47,566 bases of DNA from Chitinophaga pinensis (lineage in GTDB: Bacteria; Bacteroidota; Bacteroidia; Chitinophagales; Chitinophagaceae), in contig NZ_VOHS01000042.1 in assembly GCF_007896845.1 (NCBI RefSeq), positions 1 to 47,566 of the forward strand, read 5' to 3'. Position 1 is the first letter of the stretch. The number at the start of each line of letters is the position of its first letter. This document shows positions 38,026-47,089 of this stretch, in pieces. Below the pieces are notes generated by a model. It searched no databases, had not been told where the DNA came from, and worked only from the letters and a program-made list of their open reading frames with translations. Made by a program: the position numbers and the translations under genes.

Positions 38026-38033
38026 CAAATTTA
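38026..38033 (-). promoter_or_regulatory. -7 box of the alpha/beta hydrolase gene
   Basis: On the minus strand this reads TAAATTTG, an exact TAnnTTTG match, 16 bases before the start codon at 38010. Confidence 0.62.
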
Positions 38034-38058
38034 CAGGCGGATAAAAAGGTCATCAATA

Positions 38059-38076
38059 ACTCACCCGAAAGTGAGT
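38059..38076. promoter_or_regulatory. Presumed HxlR operator
   Basis: ACTCAC-CCGAAA-GTGAGT, perfect 6-base arms. It lies where the -33 element of the hydrolase promoter should be and 17 bases before the HxlR start, and its ACT..AGT form is similar to sites bound by HxlR-type regulators. Confidence 0.6.
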
Positions 38077-38092
38077 CTTTCAAATCAATGCT

Positions 38093-38446
38093 ATGGCGAC
38101 ACAGGTAAAAGTAAGTTCTTCTAATGCACATAATCTGACAGTGCTGGCGGCTTCCTGCAATGTAAACGATATATTAAAGACGATCAGTCCGAGATGGAAG
38201 ATGCAGATCCTCAGCAAAATTTTATCCGGCACTAATCAATTCAGCCGATTGAAAGACCTCTTCCCTACCCTGTCGGATCAGATATTGGGCAAACGGCTGG
38301 CAGAACTGGTCAAGGATGAATTGGTGATAAAAAAACAGATACCCGGAACAGTACCATTACAGACCAGCTACATTACTACAAAAAAAGGAATTGCCTTAAT
38401 GGAAATCATGGATCAGTTACAAAAATGGGGTGAAAAGGAATGGTGA
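38093..38446 (+). CDS. HxlR-family winged-helix regulator
   Basis: 117 residues, the usual length. VNDILKTISPRWKMQILSKILSGTNQFSRLKDLFPTLSDQILGKRLAELVKDELVIKKQ is the standard HxlR winged helix; the conserved cysteine that senses redox stress in some members could be C18 (AASCNVNDIL). The second helix of the wing carries SDQILGKRL in place of the more common S.KMLT..L. It should bind the inverted repeat at 38059-38076 and control the divergent hydrolase. Confidence 0.93.
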   Translation: MATQVKVSSSNAHNLTVLAASCNVNDILKTISPRWKMQILSKILSGTNQFSRLKDLFPTLSDQILGKRLAELVKDELVIKKQIPGTVPLQTSYITTKKGIALMEIMDQLQKWGEKEW

Positions 38447-38456
38447 TAAAATCATT

Positions 38457-38489
38457 TTTGCAGATTTAAAAAGAATGCTTTTATATTTG
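38457..38489 (+). promoter_or_regulatory. Promoter of the MarR - phosphotransferase operon
   Basis: TTTG at 38457-38460 and TATATTTG at 38482-38489, 21 bases apart, fit the Bacteroidota -33/-7 pattern. The start codon follows 24 bases later. Confidence 0.68.
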
Positions 38490-38513
38490 CATAATAGTTG
38501 AGTAGTCAAATAT

Positions 38514-38945
38514 ATGTCAACAATAAATACCTCTTTACAATTACTAATGAGTCTGGCGAAAGCGCAGGCAGCTGTGTCAAGACGATTTGACCGGTTAAAC
38601 ATGCACGGGATTGGTTTTACAGATTTCGTGATCCTTTATATACTACAGGAATCGCCTGATGGAAAGTTACGCCGGAAGGATCTGGCGGAGAAGACCAGTC
38701 TGACGGCATCGGGCATCACCCGGTTATTGCTCCCGATGGAAAAGACGGGGCTGATTGCCCGGGAGGCGAATGAGCGGGATGCCCGCGTTAGTTATGTAGT
38801 GATGACGGAGGCAGGGCGGCGGATCTATGAAGAAGCGAAGTATACGGCGGACGCCATAGCTGCGGAGCTTATTCCTGCGGAACAGTTCAAAAAATATTCA
38901 GCTGCGGCAGCCTTGTTTAAGCTGCTGGGCGCTGTAATCGTATAA
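38514..38945 (+). CDS. MarR-family transcriptional regulator
   Basis: 143 residues. The winged helix reads LRRKDLAEKTSLTASGITRLLLPMEKTGLIAREANERDARVSYVVMTEAGR, with the family's DxR in the wing (NERDARVSYV). The N-terminal and C-terminal helices form the dimer (FTDFVILYILQ; YSAAAALFKLL). It is followed 11 bases later by the phosphotransferase gene, so both are probably in one operon, perhaps self-controlled. Confidence 0.93.
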   Translation: MSTINTSLQLLMSLAKAQAAVSRRFDRLNMHGIGFTDFVILYILQESPDGKLRRKDLAEKTSLTASGITRLLLPMEKTGLIAREANERDARVSYVVMTEAGRRIYEEAKYTADAIAAELIPAEQFKKYSAAAALFKLLGAVIV

Positions 38946-38956
38946 ATGTTTTCCCT

Positions 38957-39972
38957 ATGTCACCACAACTTCAGGAAGTATTCCCGGCTGAGCGTGCGGC
39001 CGCAGTAAATGCCGCTATAAAAAAGCTTTTGGCACCGCAAAAATCGACCATATTCAGGTGCTGGCAGGTGGATTATCAGCAGCTCCGGTATACAAACTGA
39101 GCGTCGAAAACCGCCCCTACGTCATGAAACTGGACGCTCCCCGTGCAGGTACAGAGGCAGATCCATTTGAGAAAGTAGCCCTTGCAGCTCATGCGGGCAT
39201 TGCTCCTGCCCTTCGTTACCGCAACATGGAGCTGGGTGTTATCATCAATGATTTCGTCGAGAATAAGCCTATCAGAAGCATTTTTACCGCTGAAGTGCTG
39301 GCAGGCAAGCTGGCGGAAGCGGTGAGAAAAATTCACGCTATTTCCTATCCCGTACCCGGAGATGATCTGAAGGCGACGATTGATCATATGCTGGCTGGTT
39401 TTCGTCAGACAAACATACTATCGGGCGAGATTCCTGATGAGTGTCTGCGTCGTTATGAGCAGGTGAAAGCTGCATATCCCTGGCATGATACGGACAAGGT
39501 ATTCAGTCATAATGATCTGAATCCTTCAAATATATTGTGTGACGGACAGGAGATCCGGATTGTTGACTGGGACACGGCGTCTGTCAACGACCGCTATATT
39601 GATCTCGCTGGTGTAGCCAACTTTTTCATTCATATGCCCGGACAGGAGGCTATCTTTCTCGAAACATATTTTGGCGATGAGCTGGACGCGTACAAAACAG
39701 CCCGTTTCTATGTAATGCGACAAGTGAGCCGGATCATTTATGCGGTGTTAATGTTGCAACTCGCGTCAAAAGCGAAACCGGCAGACTATGCACATGATCA
39801 GGATGTAGCAGGTGTATTTTTGAAAGATGTTGGTCCGGCGATAGGTTCAGGCAAACTCTCACTCGCCACCTATGAAGGACAATTCATGTATGGTAAGGCA
39901 TTGATGCATGAAGCAGTGCAGCAGATGCGTACGCCACGGTTTGAGGCTTCATTGGCATTATTGAAAGGTTAG
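38957..39972 (+). CDS. Phosphotransferase of the APH / choline-kinase type, one frameshift
   Basis: Adding one A to the A6 run at 39019-39024 joins MSPQLQEVFPAERAAAVNAAIKK to AFGTAKIDHIQVLAGGLSAAPVYKLSV and gives 338 residues. Without it, a frame begins only at 39058 and loses the first 34 residues of the kinase lobe. The catalytic loop is FSHNDLNPSNILCD and the metal motif IVDWDTA. This family phosphorylates small hydroxyl compounds such as aminoglycosides, choline or sugar alcohols; the substrate here is unknown. It is co-transcribed with the MarR gene. Confidence 0.87.
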
Positions 39973-40089
39973 TTACACCATTGCATATATACGTTACAGT
40001 TATATTTTGAGTATGTAGATGACCATTAATCTCCGGGAATCGTTAAATTTTTTTCGTATATTTATCGCTTCACCAAATAAACAGAATGA

Positions 40090-41322
40090 ATGGATACATT
40101 TACAATCATTACAGCTCTGATCACAATAAGTGCATTGATTTCCTACATTAACCTTCGATTTATCAAACTGCCTGGTGCCATCGGCGTAATGTTTGTATCT
40201 ATCCTGTTGTCTGTATTTATACTGGTGACAGGTAAAGCATTCCCGGTAGCATTCAACTTTATCCGTGATCTTACGCAGAGCATTGATTTCACAAAAACAC
40301 TGCTCGATATTATGCTGGCATTTCTCTTGTTTGCCAGTGCTTTTCACTTTGAGTACAAAAAACTGAAGGAACAGAAACGACCGGTGTTGGTACTAAGTAC
40401 AATTGGTGTCGTGGGTTCTACTGTTATCTTCGGATTCCTGCTAGATATTACCACTACCCTGCTGGGCATAGATCTACCACTGGTGTATTGTTTCCTCTTT
40501 GGTGCATTAATTTCACCTACGGATCCGGTGGCGGTATTGTCTGTACTGAAAAAGTCCAGAATTCCGCAGTCACTCGAAACGATTATCTCCGGTGAATCAC
40601 TATTGAATGATGGTGTTGGTCTGATACTCTTTATCACGATTGGCGAAGTGGCTGCGCAAGAAGCTTCCTTCTCCTTTACGCATGCATTGGAGCTTTTTGC
40701 GGTGGAGGTATTTGGTGGTCTGGCATTAGGTACGGCGGTTGCTTTTGTAACCGGTTACCTGACGAAAAAAATACAGGAATTCCAGACGGCGATACTGGTA
40801 TCCATCTCCATGGTAATGGCGATTTCTGTACTGGGAAGTCTGCTACATGTATCTGTACCACTTGCTGCAGTTGCTGCAGGACTTATTCTTGGTAACACCT
40901 CCATTGGTGCCAAGACGAATACTGAACTACAGAATTACCTGCATCAGTTCTGGGAGCTGATCGATGAGCTGCTCAATATCATCCTGTTTGTGATGATTGG
41001 TCTGCAGATTGTGGTACTACCTTTTATTGGCAATTACTGGTTTATCGGTATGGTGTCTGTACTGTTTGTACTGGTTGCCAGAGGGGTGAGTATAGCCGTG
41101 CCGGCACTGGCATTACGGAGGTCATTAAAAACGACCTTCAGTACAACAGCGATATTAGTCTGGGCAGGGTTGAGAGGCGGTATTTCAGTAGCGTTGGCCT
41201 TGTCACTACCAGATTCTCCGTATAAGGAATTAATACTATCAGCGAGCTATATCATCGTCATCTTCTCCGTGATTGTGCAGGGGCTAACCCTGAACAAAGT
41301 GGTAGACAGGTTCATTGATTAG
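40090..41322 (+). CDS. Na+/H+ antiporter, CPA1 (NhaP-like) family
   Basis: 410 residues with about 12 membrane helices. The family's transport motifs are present: ISPTDPVAVLSVLK (the TDP in the half helix), GESLLNDGVGLILF (the conserved ND pair) and AGLRGGISVALAL near the end. It should exchange Na+ (or K+) for H+ across the inner membrane for pH and salt homeostasis. It stands alone, with a near-match -7 box (TATATTTA, 40057-40064) before it and a strong terminator after it. Confidence 0.95.
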   Translation: MDTFTIITALITISALISYINLRFIKLPGAIGVMFVSILLSVFILVTGKAFPVAFNFIRDLTQSIDFTKTLLDIMLAFLLFASAFHFEYKKLKEQKRPVLVLSTIGVVGSTVIFGFLLDITTTLLGIDLPLVYCFLFGALISPTDPVAVLSVLKKSRIPQSLETIISGESLLNDGVGLILFITIGEVAAQEASFSFTHALELFAVEVFGGLALGTAVAFVTGYLTKKIQEFQTAILVSISMVMAISVLGSLLHVSVPLAAVAAGLILGNTSIGAKTNTELQNYLHQFWELIDELLNIILFVMIGLQIVVLPFIGNYWFIGMVSVLFVLVARGVSIAVPALALRRSLKTTFSTTAILVWAGLRGGISVALALSLPDSPYKELILSASYIIVIFSVIVQGLTLNKVVDRFID

Positions 41323-41405
41323 AAACAAAAAGGGGAAAACTCAAAAGTAAAAATAGGCGCTTAGAATTGCTTAAATGACTACCTGACTCCATCAGGTACC
41401 CGAAT

Positions 41406-41445
41406 AAAAAGAGGGTGTATCGTACTTTTGATACACCCTCTTTTT
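41406..41445. terminator. Intrinsic terminator after the antiporter
   Basis: Perfect 16-base arms (41406-41421 and 41430-41445) starting AAAAAGAGGGTG, around an 8-base loop, with A and T runs outside. A smaller TACCTGA/TCAGGTA stem lies just upstream (41380-41398). Confidence 0.88.
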
Positions 41446-41530
41446 GTTTCTATGAATACCCGGCTGTTTTTCTTATCTTGGCACATCGCCTATTTTAGCA
41501 ACAAACGTATACATCCCTACAACACCCGAC

Positions 41531-41980
41531 ATGAAAATTCCGGAACTAAACGACAACGATCTTTTATACAGCGATATTGAGCTGAGAATTGATAGCATCA
41601 AAAACAAAAAAAGACTGTACACCGTCCTATACAGGACGACCAAAGTATTCACATTTATTGCAGGCGCCTCCATTACAGTCTTAACCGGCTGGAAAATAAG
41701 TGGCGGCGACAAACCTAACCATGACAACGTCATATTGATCATTAGTACAGGTATCGCATTATTAGCAGCGCTGGAAGGGTTATTCAATTTCAGAGACAAG
41801 GGGCGAAATTACGATGCCCTTTTATTTGATTTAAGAAGACTACGGGACCGTATATGCTATGATTTTATGAAAGGAGCTGCCTCCTACGAGGCAAATAAAG
41901 ATGCCCATTTTGAAGAATATCAGAAGATCCTGCAGGCACAAAAAACGATCATCGAACATTATGATGGCGGAGAGGAATAA
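41531..41980 (+). CDS. Two-helix membrane protein, DUF4231/SLATT-like
   Basis: 149 residues. Two membrane segments (about 38-56 TKVFTFIAGASITVLTGW and 67-84 VILIISTGIALLAALEG) are followed by a soluble helical tail with FNFRDKGRNYDALLFDLRRLRDR, the W/Y-rich 'trans-tail' pattern of DUF4231/SLATT proteins. SLATT domains are proposed to form membrane pores in conflict and nucleotide-signal systems, but here no partner enzyme is adjacent, so a defence role is not shown. A near-match -7 box (TATCTTGG) lies at 41474-41481. Confidence 0.7.
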   Translation: MKIPELNDNDLLYSDIELRIDSIKNKKRLYTVLYRTTKVFTFIAGASITVLTGWKISGGDKPNHDNVILIISTGIALLAALEGLFNFRDKGRNYDALLFDLRRLRDRICYDFMKGAASYEANKDAHFEEYQKILQAQKTIIEHYDGGEE

Positions 41981-41992
41981 GCACGTACAGGC

Positions 41993-42910
41993 CTAATTAA
42001 AGGACTGGCGAAACTCCAATGGGGACAGACTAGTCTTCGCCTTAAACAGTTTGCTGAACGATTGAATGTGTTCAAACCCCAGTTCGTATGCGATTTCACT
42101 AACGGACAGGTCCGTAGTGGACAATTTCTCCTTCGCCTTTTCGATCACTTTCCGGTGAATATGTTGCTGGGTATTTTCTCCGGTCAGGACTTTGAGCAGG
42201 CTACTCAGATATTTGGGTGAAAGATTTAAAGACTGCGCCAGCGCCCCTACCGTTGGCAGCCCTTTGCTGAGCAGATCATCGCTATTAAAATAATCATTCA
42301 ACTCTTTCTCCAGACGCTCTAATATCTGATGATTGGCCTTTTCTCGGGTAATGAACTGGCGATGGTAAAACCGGTCCGCATAATTGAACAAGGTCTCTAT
42401 ATGGGAAATGATAATGCTCTTTGTAAACTTATCAATATTCGACAGACATTCCCGCTGCACTTCCTGCATGATATGAACAAGGGTGGTCTCCTCTTTTTCA
42501 GATAGAAACAATGCCTCATGTACGGTGTAATCCCAAAAATCATATTTATTGATCGTCTGGGCCAATGACGTATTCCAAAGAAAATCAGGATGAACGAGCA
42601 TCATCCATCCTGATTGTTTTATTGCTTTAACATGATCTTCCAGCGACAAGCTTAAGACCTGTCCGGGTGCGACAAAAGACATGATTCCATTATCGAAATC
42701 ATACTCTTGCTGTCCGTATTTCAGTCTTGCGTCTTTGGCATTAGAGACCCTCTTTAAGCCAATGGCATAAAAATCATACACCCAGCTTTTAGGTTCTTCT
42801 ATCAGCAAACGCTCCACAGATGCTACTTCGAACACACAAATCAATGGGTGTTCGGGACCCGGTAATTGCCGGAATTGCAGAAATTCACCAATTGTCTTAA
42901 ACCGCTTCAT
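41993..42910 (-). CDS. AraC-family transcriptional regulator
   Basis: 305 residues. The C-terminal DNA-binding part reads TVGALAQSLNLSPKYLSSLLKVLTGEN and LSVSEIAYELGFEHIQSFSKLFKAKTSLSPLEFRQ. The N-terminal 190 residues are a sensor region (YDFDNGIMSFVAPGQVLSLSLED). It is the second gene of an operon, overlapping the quinone oxidoreductase by 14 bases, a common AraC - redox enzyme pair in Bacteroidota. Confidence 0.93.
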   Translation of the reverse strand: MKRFKTIGEFLQFRQLPGPEHPLICVFEVASVERLLIEEPKSWVYDFYAIGLKRVSNAKDARLKYGQQEYDFDNGIMSFVAPGQVLSLSLEDHVKAIKQSGWMMLVHPDFLWNTSLAQTINKYDFWDYTVHEALFLSEKEETTLVHIMQEVQRECLSNIDKFTKSIIISHIETLFNYADRFYHRQFITREKANHQILERLEKELNDYFNSDDLLSKGLPTVGALAQSLNLSPKYLSSLLKVLTGENTQQHIHRKVIEKAKEKLSTTDLSVSEIAYELGFEHIQSFSKLFKAKTSLSPLEFRQSFN

Positions 42911-43877
42911 GCGCTTCCTTAATTTTTAGGACTATCTTACCTCGGACATGTTTTGTCTCGCTCTCACGATGTGCATCAGCCACCTGCTCCAGAGGGTATA
43001 CCTTGCTAATAACAGCCTTCACCTTTTCTTCTTCAATTAATTTAGTCGTCTCACTCAGCGAGGATACATAGGCAAGTCCTCCTCCCCCTACATGTGTCGC
43101 CGTGGCATTCTTCCCTGCCAATGCCTCTTTTAATTCATCGCTAAACGGACTATCAAGCTGTGTACACACAAAAATACCGCCTTCTTTTAAAAGATCCGCT
43201 GACTTTAGTCTTGTTGCATTATCCCGTACCGGCGAGGCGTTAAATACAAGGTCGATATTCCCTAATAACGTTTCAAACTGCTGGTCCTTATAGTCGAGCA
43301 CTTCATCAGCGCCAAGTTCTTTTAAAAAGTCGAAGTTATACGATGATGCTGTACCTATTACATAAGCTCCCTTCGCTTTTGCAAACTGCACCGCCAGATT
43401 TCCCACCCCTCCAGCTGCTCCATGGATCAATACCCGTTGCCCCGGCAATACCTTGCCTAATTCAACAATACCATTCCACGCAATCAGTGCACAGGAAGGC
43501 AATGCTCCTGCTTCAATAAAACTGATATTCCGCGGCATCAATGCGAACTGACTCGCTTTTGCCGTAAGGTATTCGGCATAACTGCCGTCACCCGGAAAAT
43601 TCGGAACGCCGTATACTTTGTCTCCCACCTTAAAATTCTTCACCTCACTACCGACTTCTTCGACGATACCAGCAGCGTCCAATCCAAGACCTAGTGGAAG
43701 TTTCAAATAAGGTCTTAACAGGTCATTCCCTCCCTGACGGATGATGTAGTCCGCGGGGTTGACGCTTGTAGCGTAGACGCTTACTAATATCTCGTCTGCT
43801 GCTGGTACCGGGCGCGGTACGTCTACTAGTTGCATGACTGCTGGTCCGCCGAATTCATAGATTCTGATTGCTTTCAT
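42897..43877 (-). CDS. NADPH:quinone oxidoreductase-like MDR protein
   Basis: 326 residues of the zinc-free medium-chain dehydrogenase family. The N-terminal GroES-like part includes SVNPADYIIRQG, LGLDAAGIVEEVGSEV and VGDKVYGV; the Rossmann part has GAAGGVGNLAVQFAKAKGAYVIGTAS and ELGADEVLDY. The end (VRGKIVLKI) is typical. It should reduce quinones or enones with NADPH in the cytosol. A weak -7 match lies in the upstream bases (CAAAGGTC on the plus strand, 43892-43899). The AraC gene follows in the same operon. Confidence 0.94.
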   Translation of the reverse strand: MKAIRIYEFGGPAVMQLVDVPRPVPAADEILVSVYATSVNPADYIIRQGGNDLLRPYLKLPLGLGLDAAGIVEEVGSEVKNFKVGDKVYGVPNFPGDGSYAEYLTAKASQFALMPRNISFIEAGALPSCALIAWNGIVELGKVLPGQRVLIHGAAGGVGNLAVQFAKAKGAYVIGTASSYNFDFLKELGADEVLDYKDQQFETLLGNIDLVFNASPVRDNATRLKSADLLKEGGIFVCTQLDSPFSDELKEALAGKNATATHVGGGGLAYVSSLSETTKLIEEEKVKAVISKVYPLEQVADAHRESETKHVRGKIVLKIKEAHEAV

Positions 43878-44006
43878 TGTTTTCTTTTTTGCAAAGGTCC
43901 GGGGATTGGAGAGGATCGGTTTAGCCGGAATGCGGTTTGTTTCAGTCGAAATGCTCGAGGTTTAAAGGGGTTGTTTTGAGGGGGGGATATATTTTTTAAA
44001 AAAATA

Positions 44007-44036
44007 TTGGTTATTTGAATTATTTAAATATCTTTG
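44007..44036 (+). promoter_or_regulatory. Promoter of tRNA-Leu
   Basis: TTG at 44007-44009 and TATCTTTG at 44029-44036, 19 bases apart, an exact Bacteroidota promoter in AT-rich DNA directly before the tRNA. Confidence 0.72.
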
Positions 44037-44042
44037 CAACCC

Positions 44043-44061
44043 GCAAGTGAAGGACACTTGC
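44043..44061 (+). other. Hairpin in the tRNA-Leu leader
   Basis: GCAAGTG-AAGGA-CACTTGC, perfect 7-base arms, between the -7 box and the tRNA 5' end (4 bases before it). It would be part of the precursor cut off by RNase P. Confidence 0.55.
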
Positions 44062-44064
44062 TTT

Positions 44065-44148
44065 GCCCAGATGGCGGAACTGGTAGACGCGCTAGACTCA
44101 AAATCTTGTTTTCGAAAGGGAGTGCAGGTTCGATTCCTGTTCTGGGCA
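44065..44148 (+). tRNA. tRNA-Leu (anticodon CAA)
   Basis: 84 bases. The acceptor stem GCCCAGA (44065-44071) pairs with TCTGGGC (44141-44147). The D arm is TGGCGGAACTGGTAGACGC, the anticodon loop CTCAAAA with anticodon CAA at 44099-44101 (reads UUG), a long variable arm follows, and the T arm is AGGTTCGATTCCT. The 3' CCA is not encoded (the sequence goes on ACAG). One T-T mismatch lies in the anticodon stem (44093/44107). Confidence 0.95.
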
Positions 44149-44151
44149 CAG

Positions 44152-44189
44152 AAGCGGAAAGGTCGGAGATATCTCCGACCTTTCCGCTT
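44152..44189 (+). terminator. Long-stem terminator after tRNA-Leu
   Basis: A perfect 38-base palindrome with 19-base arms beginning AAGCGGAAAGGTCGGAGAT, followed by TTTT. It starts 4 bases after the tRNA. Confidence 0.85.
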
Positions 44190-44416
44190 TTTATAGTCGT
44201 CTGAGCCCGCGATGGGCCTGCTTATCAGCTCGAGGATGACGTTGGGTTCTGTGGTTCGAAATTTGTTTTCTGAAAAAAATTCATATTCAACTTCAAATTG
44301 GTTCGATGGGAGCTAAGTAAATCAAGTTTATATCCAACATCCTAACTCTTGCTTATAGCAATTGGTAACCAACAAACAGATTAAGCCAAAATTTACTCAA
44401 TTCACCTCAATGGGGT

Positions 44417-46095
44417 CTAAAAATCAACTGTAGACAAATCCTCTTCTACTTCGTCGTACTCATTCATAACCGCCTCCATCTGTTTATCTATTTCAGCGGG
44501 GATTATTCTGGATTTCAGTTTTTGACTAACAAGATCTGCTCTAGAATGAAAAAAAGCCTCATAATCATCGTTCATGATACCAAACTTATCTAAATCCCCA
44601 ATAAGATGCGAAGCCAAGGTTTCCTCTAAGAATTTATTCTCTTTCTTAAACTGACGGACATACTTAGAAGGAGGTTTCGTCGAAATTTCTCTCTTATTTA
44701 GAAAATCATCAACTATTGTGATATTCAAAATGTGGTTAATGTAAAAATCTTTTCTGTCCCACTTTAAAGTTCTATTAAGGTATGACTTAGGAAAAAATGA
44801 TGGTAATTTTTGCTATTCGCTCTTGTCAACCAGTAATTACTAATGTTAACAATAGCGTTGGAATTGAAAGATTTTGGTTGCTCAAATGAATATAAGCAAA
44901 GAATTGCTTTTACATAACTTCGGCTAGCACTGAACCATCCATGCTTAATAACAAAATCAGCGCTCACGTCAACCGCCCAATCATAACGAGGCTGTTTCTC
45001 TTTAAGAATTTCATCAATCTTTTTTACATCTTGGGCCAATTTTGACTCAACTGAAGATGAATATCTTCCTGATAGCGCACAGCGCCAAAAAAAATCTTGT
45101 AATAAATCTTGAATAATGCCTTTGGGAGGATTACTATGGTGATAGAAAAAATAAGCAAAAGGTACTATCAATGCATTGTATGGCAAGAGTTGGGAAACAG
45201 GAATGCGATAGGTATATTTGAAATGTTCAACAGCTTTCTTTAGCGCAACAATTACGCTTTCCCATTCCCTAATGAAGGTAACTTTATCTAGCTTCAATAT
45301 TTGCTGTCTCTTACAATCCTTTTCTAGAATGATAGAAATTAATTGTAAAATGGTAGCATCTGAAATTGTCTCATAGTTTGATGGACTAAGCTCCTCAATC
45401 AATTGTTTATATTTTTCTGATAGATCGAACTGTCCGTAATCATAAGTTTTAGCCACCATAATCTCAAACAATGATAACTTTTTTCCACCTTCATTTATTC
45501 GCGTAAATACTTCCGTAGCAACATCAATAGGTGCGTCTTTCAACAAAATAATGGAGTAGTTGTATGATTGAATGATTTTTTTGTACAGATCAAGTTTTTC
45601 ATGGTAAGCTTCATCATATCTCGCTAAGGTTTTCAAGCCTGCATTTAATAAATCAGTAATTTTAATTAAAGACTCCTCGTTTTTTCTTCAATGTCGACTA
45701 TTACAATTTGTTCATCACCATTAGCTTCCAGATCAATATAGATATCTGAAAATCATCAATCTTCCCACTTTCTCTCTCAATTTTCATTCCCTTTAAACTT
45801 GCAAACAAGGAGGTCATTCTTTGCTGTCCATCTAATACATAATTTACAAAAACTCCCGGTCTGGGTTCTGGAAGCCTGAAATTTCCTATATCCCTTACAG
45901 CCCGTAATCTTTCATCTGTATTCCAAAAATAAAAGTACCAATAGGATAACCTTTGATAATACTATCCATGAGATTAGCCGATTGACTTAAACTCCAAACA
46001 AATTCCCTTTGGAATTGAGGGATCTTGATTTGTCCATTTTCAATTTCTGATAATAGAGTAGAGAAATTTGTGTTTTGAGGTTCCGGTAATTTCAT
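44417..46095 (-). pseudogene. DUF262 / GmrSD-like single-chain endonuclease, four frameshifts as sequenced
   Basis: From the ATG at 46095: IKIPQFQREFVWSLSQSANLMDSI, GYPIGTFIF, then in the next frame WNTDERLRAVRDIGNFRLPEP and VLDGQQRMTSL (the DGQQR motif of DUF262), then SDIYIDLEANGDEQIVIVD, then the frame of 45636-44764 (ATEVFTRINEGGKKLSLFEIMVAK) to NSKNYHHFF, and last PKSYLNRTLKWDRKDFYINHI to the end. Each change is one missing base, in A5 at 45925-45929, A4 at 45749-45752, T6 at 45680-45685 and A6 at 44792-44797. With four bases restored the length is exactly 560 codons plus stop. HHFFPKS resembles the HNH/DUF1524 nuclease motif. GmrSD-type enzymes cut modified (for example glucosylated) phage DNA. 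It lies in AT-rich DNA after a tRNA, typical of defence genes. Confidence 0.8.
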
Positions 46096-46169
46096 TATTT
46101 TAATTATAATTTATCGATTATGTAGTTAATTGCGCTGCGATTATACAACAAAGCATAGTTTTATATGAT

Positions 46170-47089
46170 TTAGTATTGTCCTCCCATTGCTTTGTAAAGC
46201 TCCAAGGTCTGCTTAATGGCGTTTAATTGTCCTATGCTAATAGTCTTTGTATCATAATATTTCTGACCAATTAATTTCATCTTTGCTGATTTTGCATTTG
46301 CAAGAGCTTCAATTAATTCCTTATCTGATGTTGAAACTGATTCATCAAACCATTCCCAAACATACCCTCCATCGCCGGAGTCCGTTTCAGTATCTATTGG
46401 AGTATATTCATAAGCCTTACTATCAATTGAAAATTTTACCTGATGAAAGAATAGCCATTCATCACTGTAATATTGCACCTGAATCTTAAATTACCAGGCA
46501 CTCCATTCTCCGTCTGGAAATAGCAATAAAGCCCGTTAGCATTTGTATAGGCCGGAGCAGATTTAGGTTCATACCACTTTTTGTTATTGTTTGAAAATTC
46601 GTCTATCTTAATTCGAAATGATTTCTCTAACTGCCTAACCTTGGAGGAATCAATAACTGAGCTCTTCGTAAAAGAATCTTTCTGGTCTGTTTATTGTTAT
46701 TGACCGATACTTCTATTGCGCTACTCATCGAAAAGATATCATCTTCAATAGCTTTTTTGCGCTCATCTTTATTTGCGAATAAAACTATACTCGCTATATC
46801 TGCACCTTCATTATCATATAGTTTAAACTTTATAGGAGTCGAATAAACTTTACCTAAAGATTGCCTCATATCCTTATTGACTTTAAGAGAAATACAAAAG
46901 GCTTTATACGCTTCCAGGTAAGCGGCGGAGTCTGTTTCAGCCCTAATTATCTTTGGATCTTTTCTTTCGTATCTGAGCCTCCTAAAATACTTTCTTCTTC
47001 CACTACTTCAATATATTTATAGTTTTTTCTGTTATCACATGCTATAAATACTAAAAGAATGATAAGGATCCAATGGCCTTTTTTTTCAT
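46170..47089 (-). pseudogene. Lipoprotein of unknown function, four frameshifts as sequenced
   Basis: From the ATG at 47089, one extra A in the run of eight (47079-47086) gives MKKKGHWILIILLVFIACDNRKN, a lipoprotein signal with lipobox FIAC. The protein continues IRAETDSAAYLEAYKAFCISLKV, then DMRQSLGKVYSTPIKFKLYD, DERKKAIEDDIFSMSSAIEVSV, SSKVRQLEKSFRIKIDEF and finally VQYYSDEWLFFHQVKFSID to AMGGQY. Four single-base additions make exactly 307 codons plus stop. No family is recognised. It is encoded just upstream of the DUF262 gene on the same strand, 74 bases apart, in the same AT-rich region. Confidence 0.62.

Noticed and set aside
44149..44416. Attachment-site copy or integrase next to tRNA-Leu
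   Set aside because: No repeat of the tRNA 3' end and no integrase frame was found in the window.
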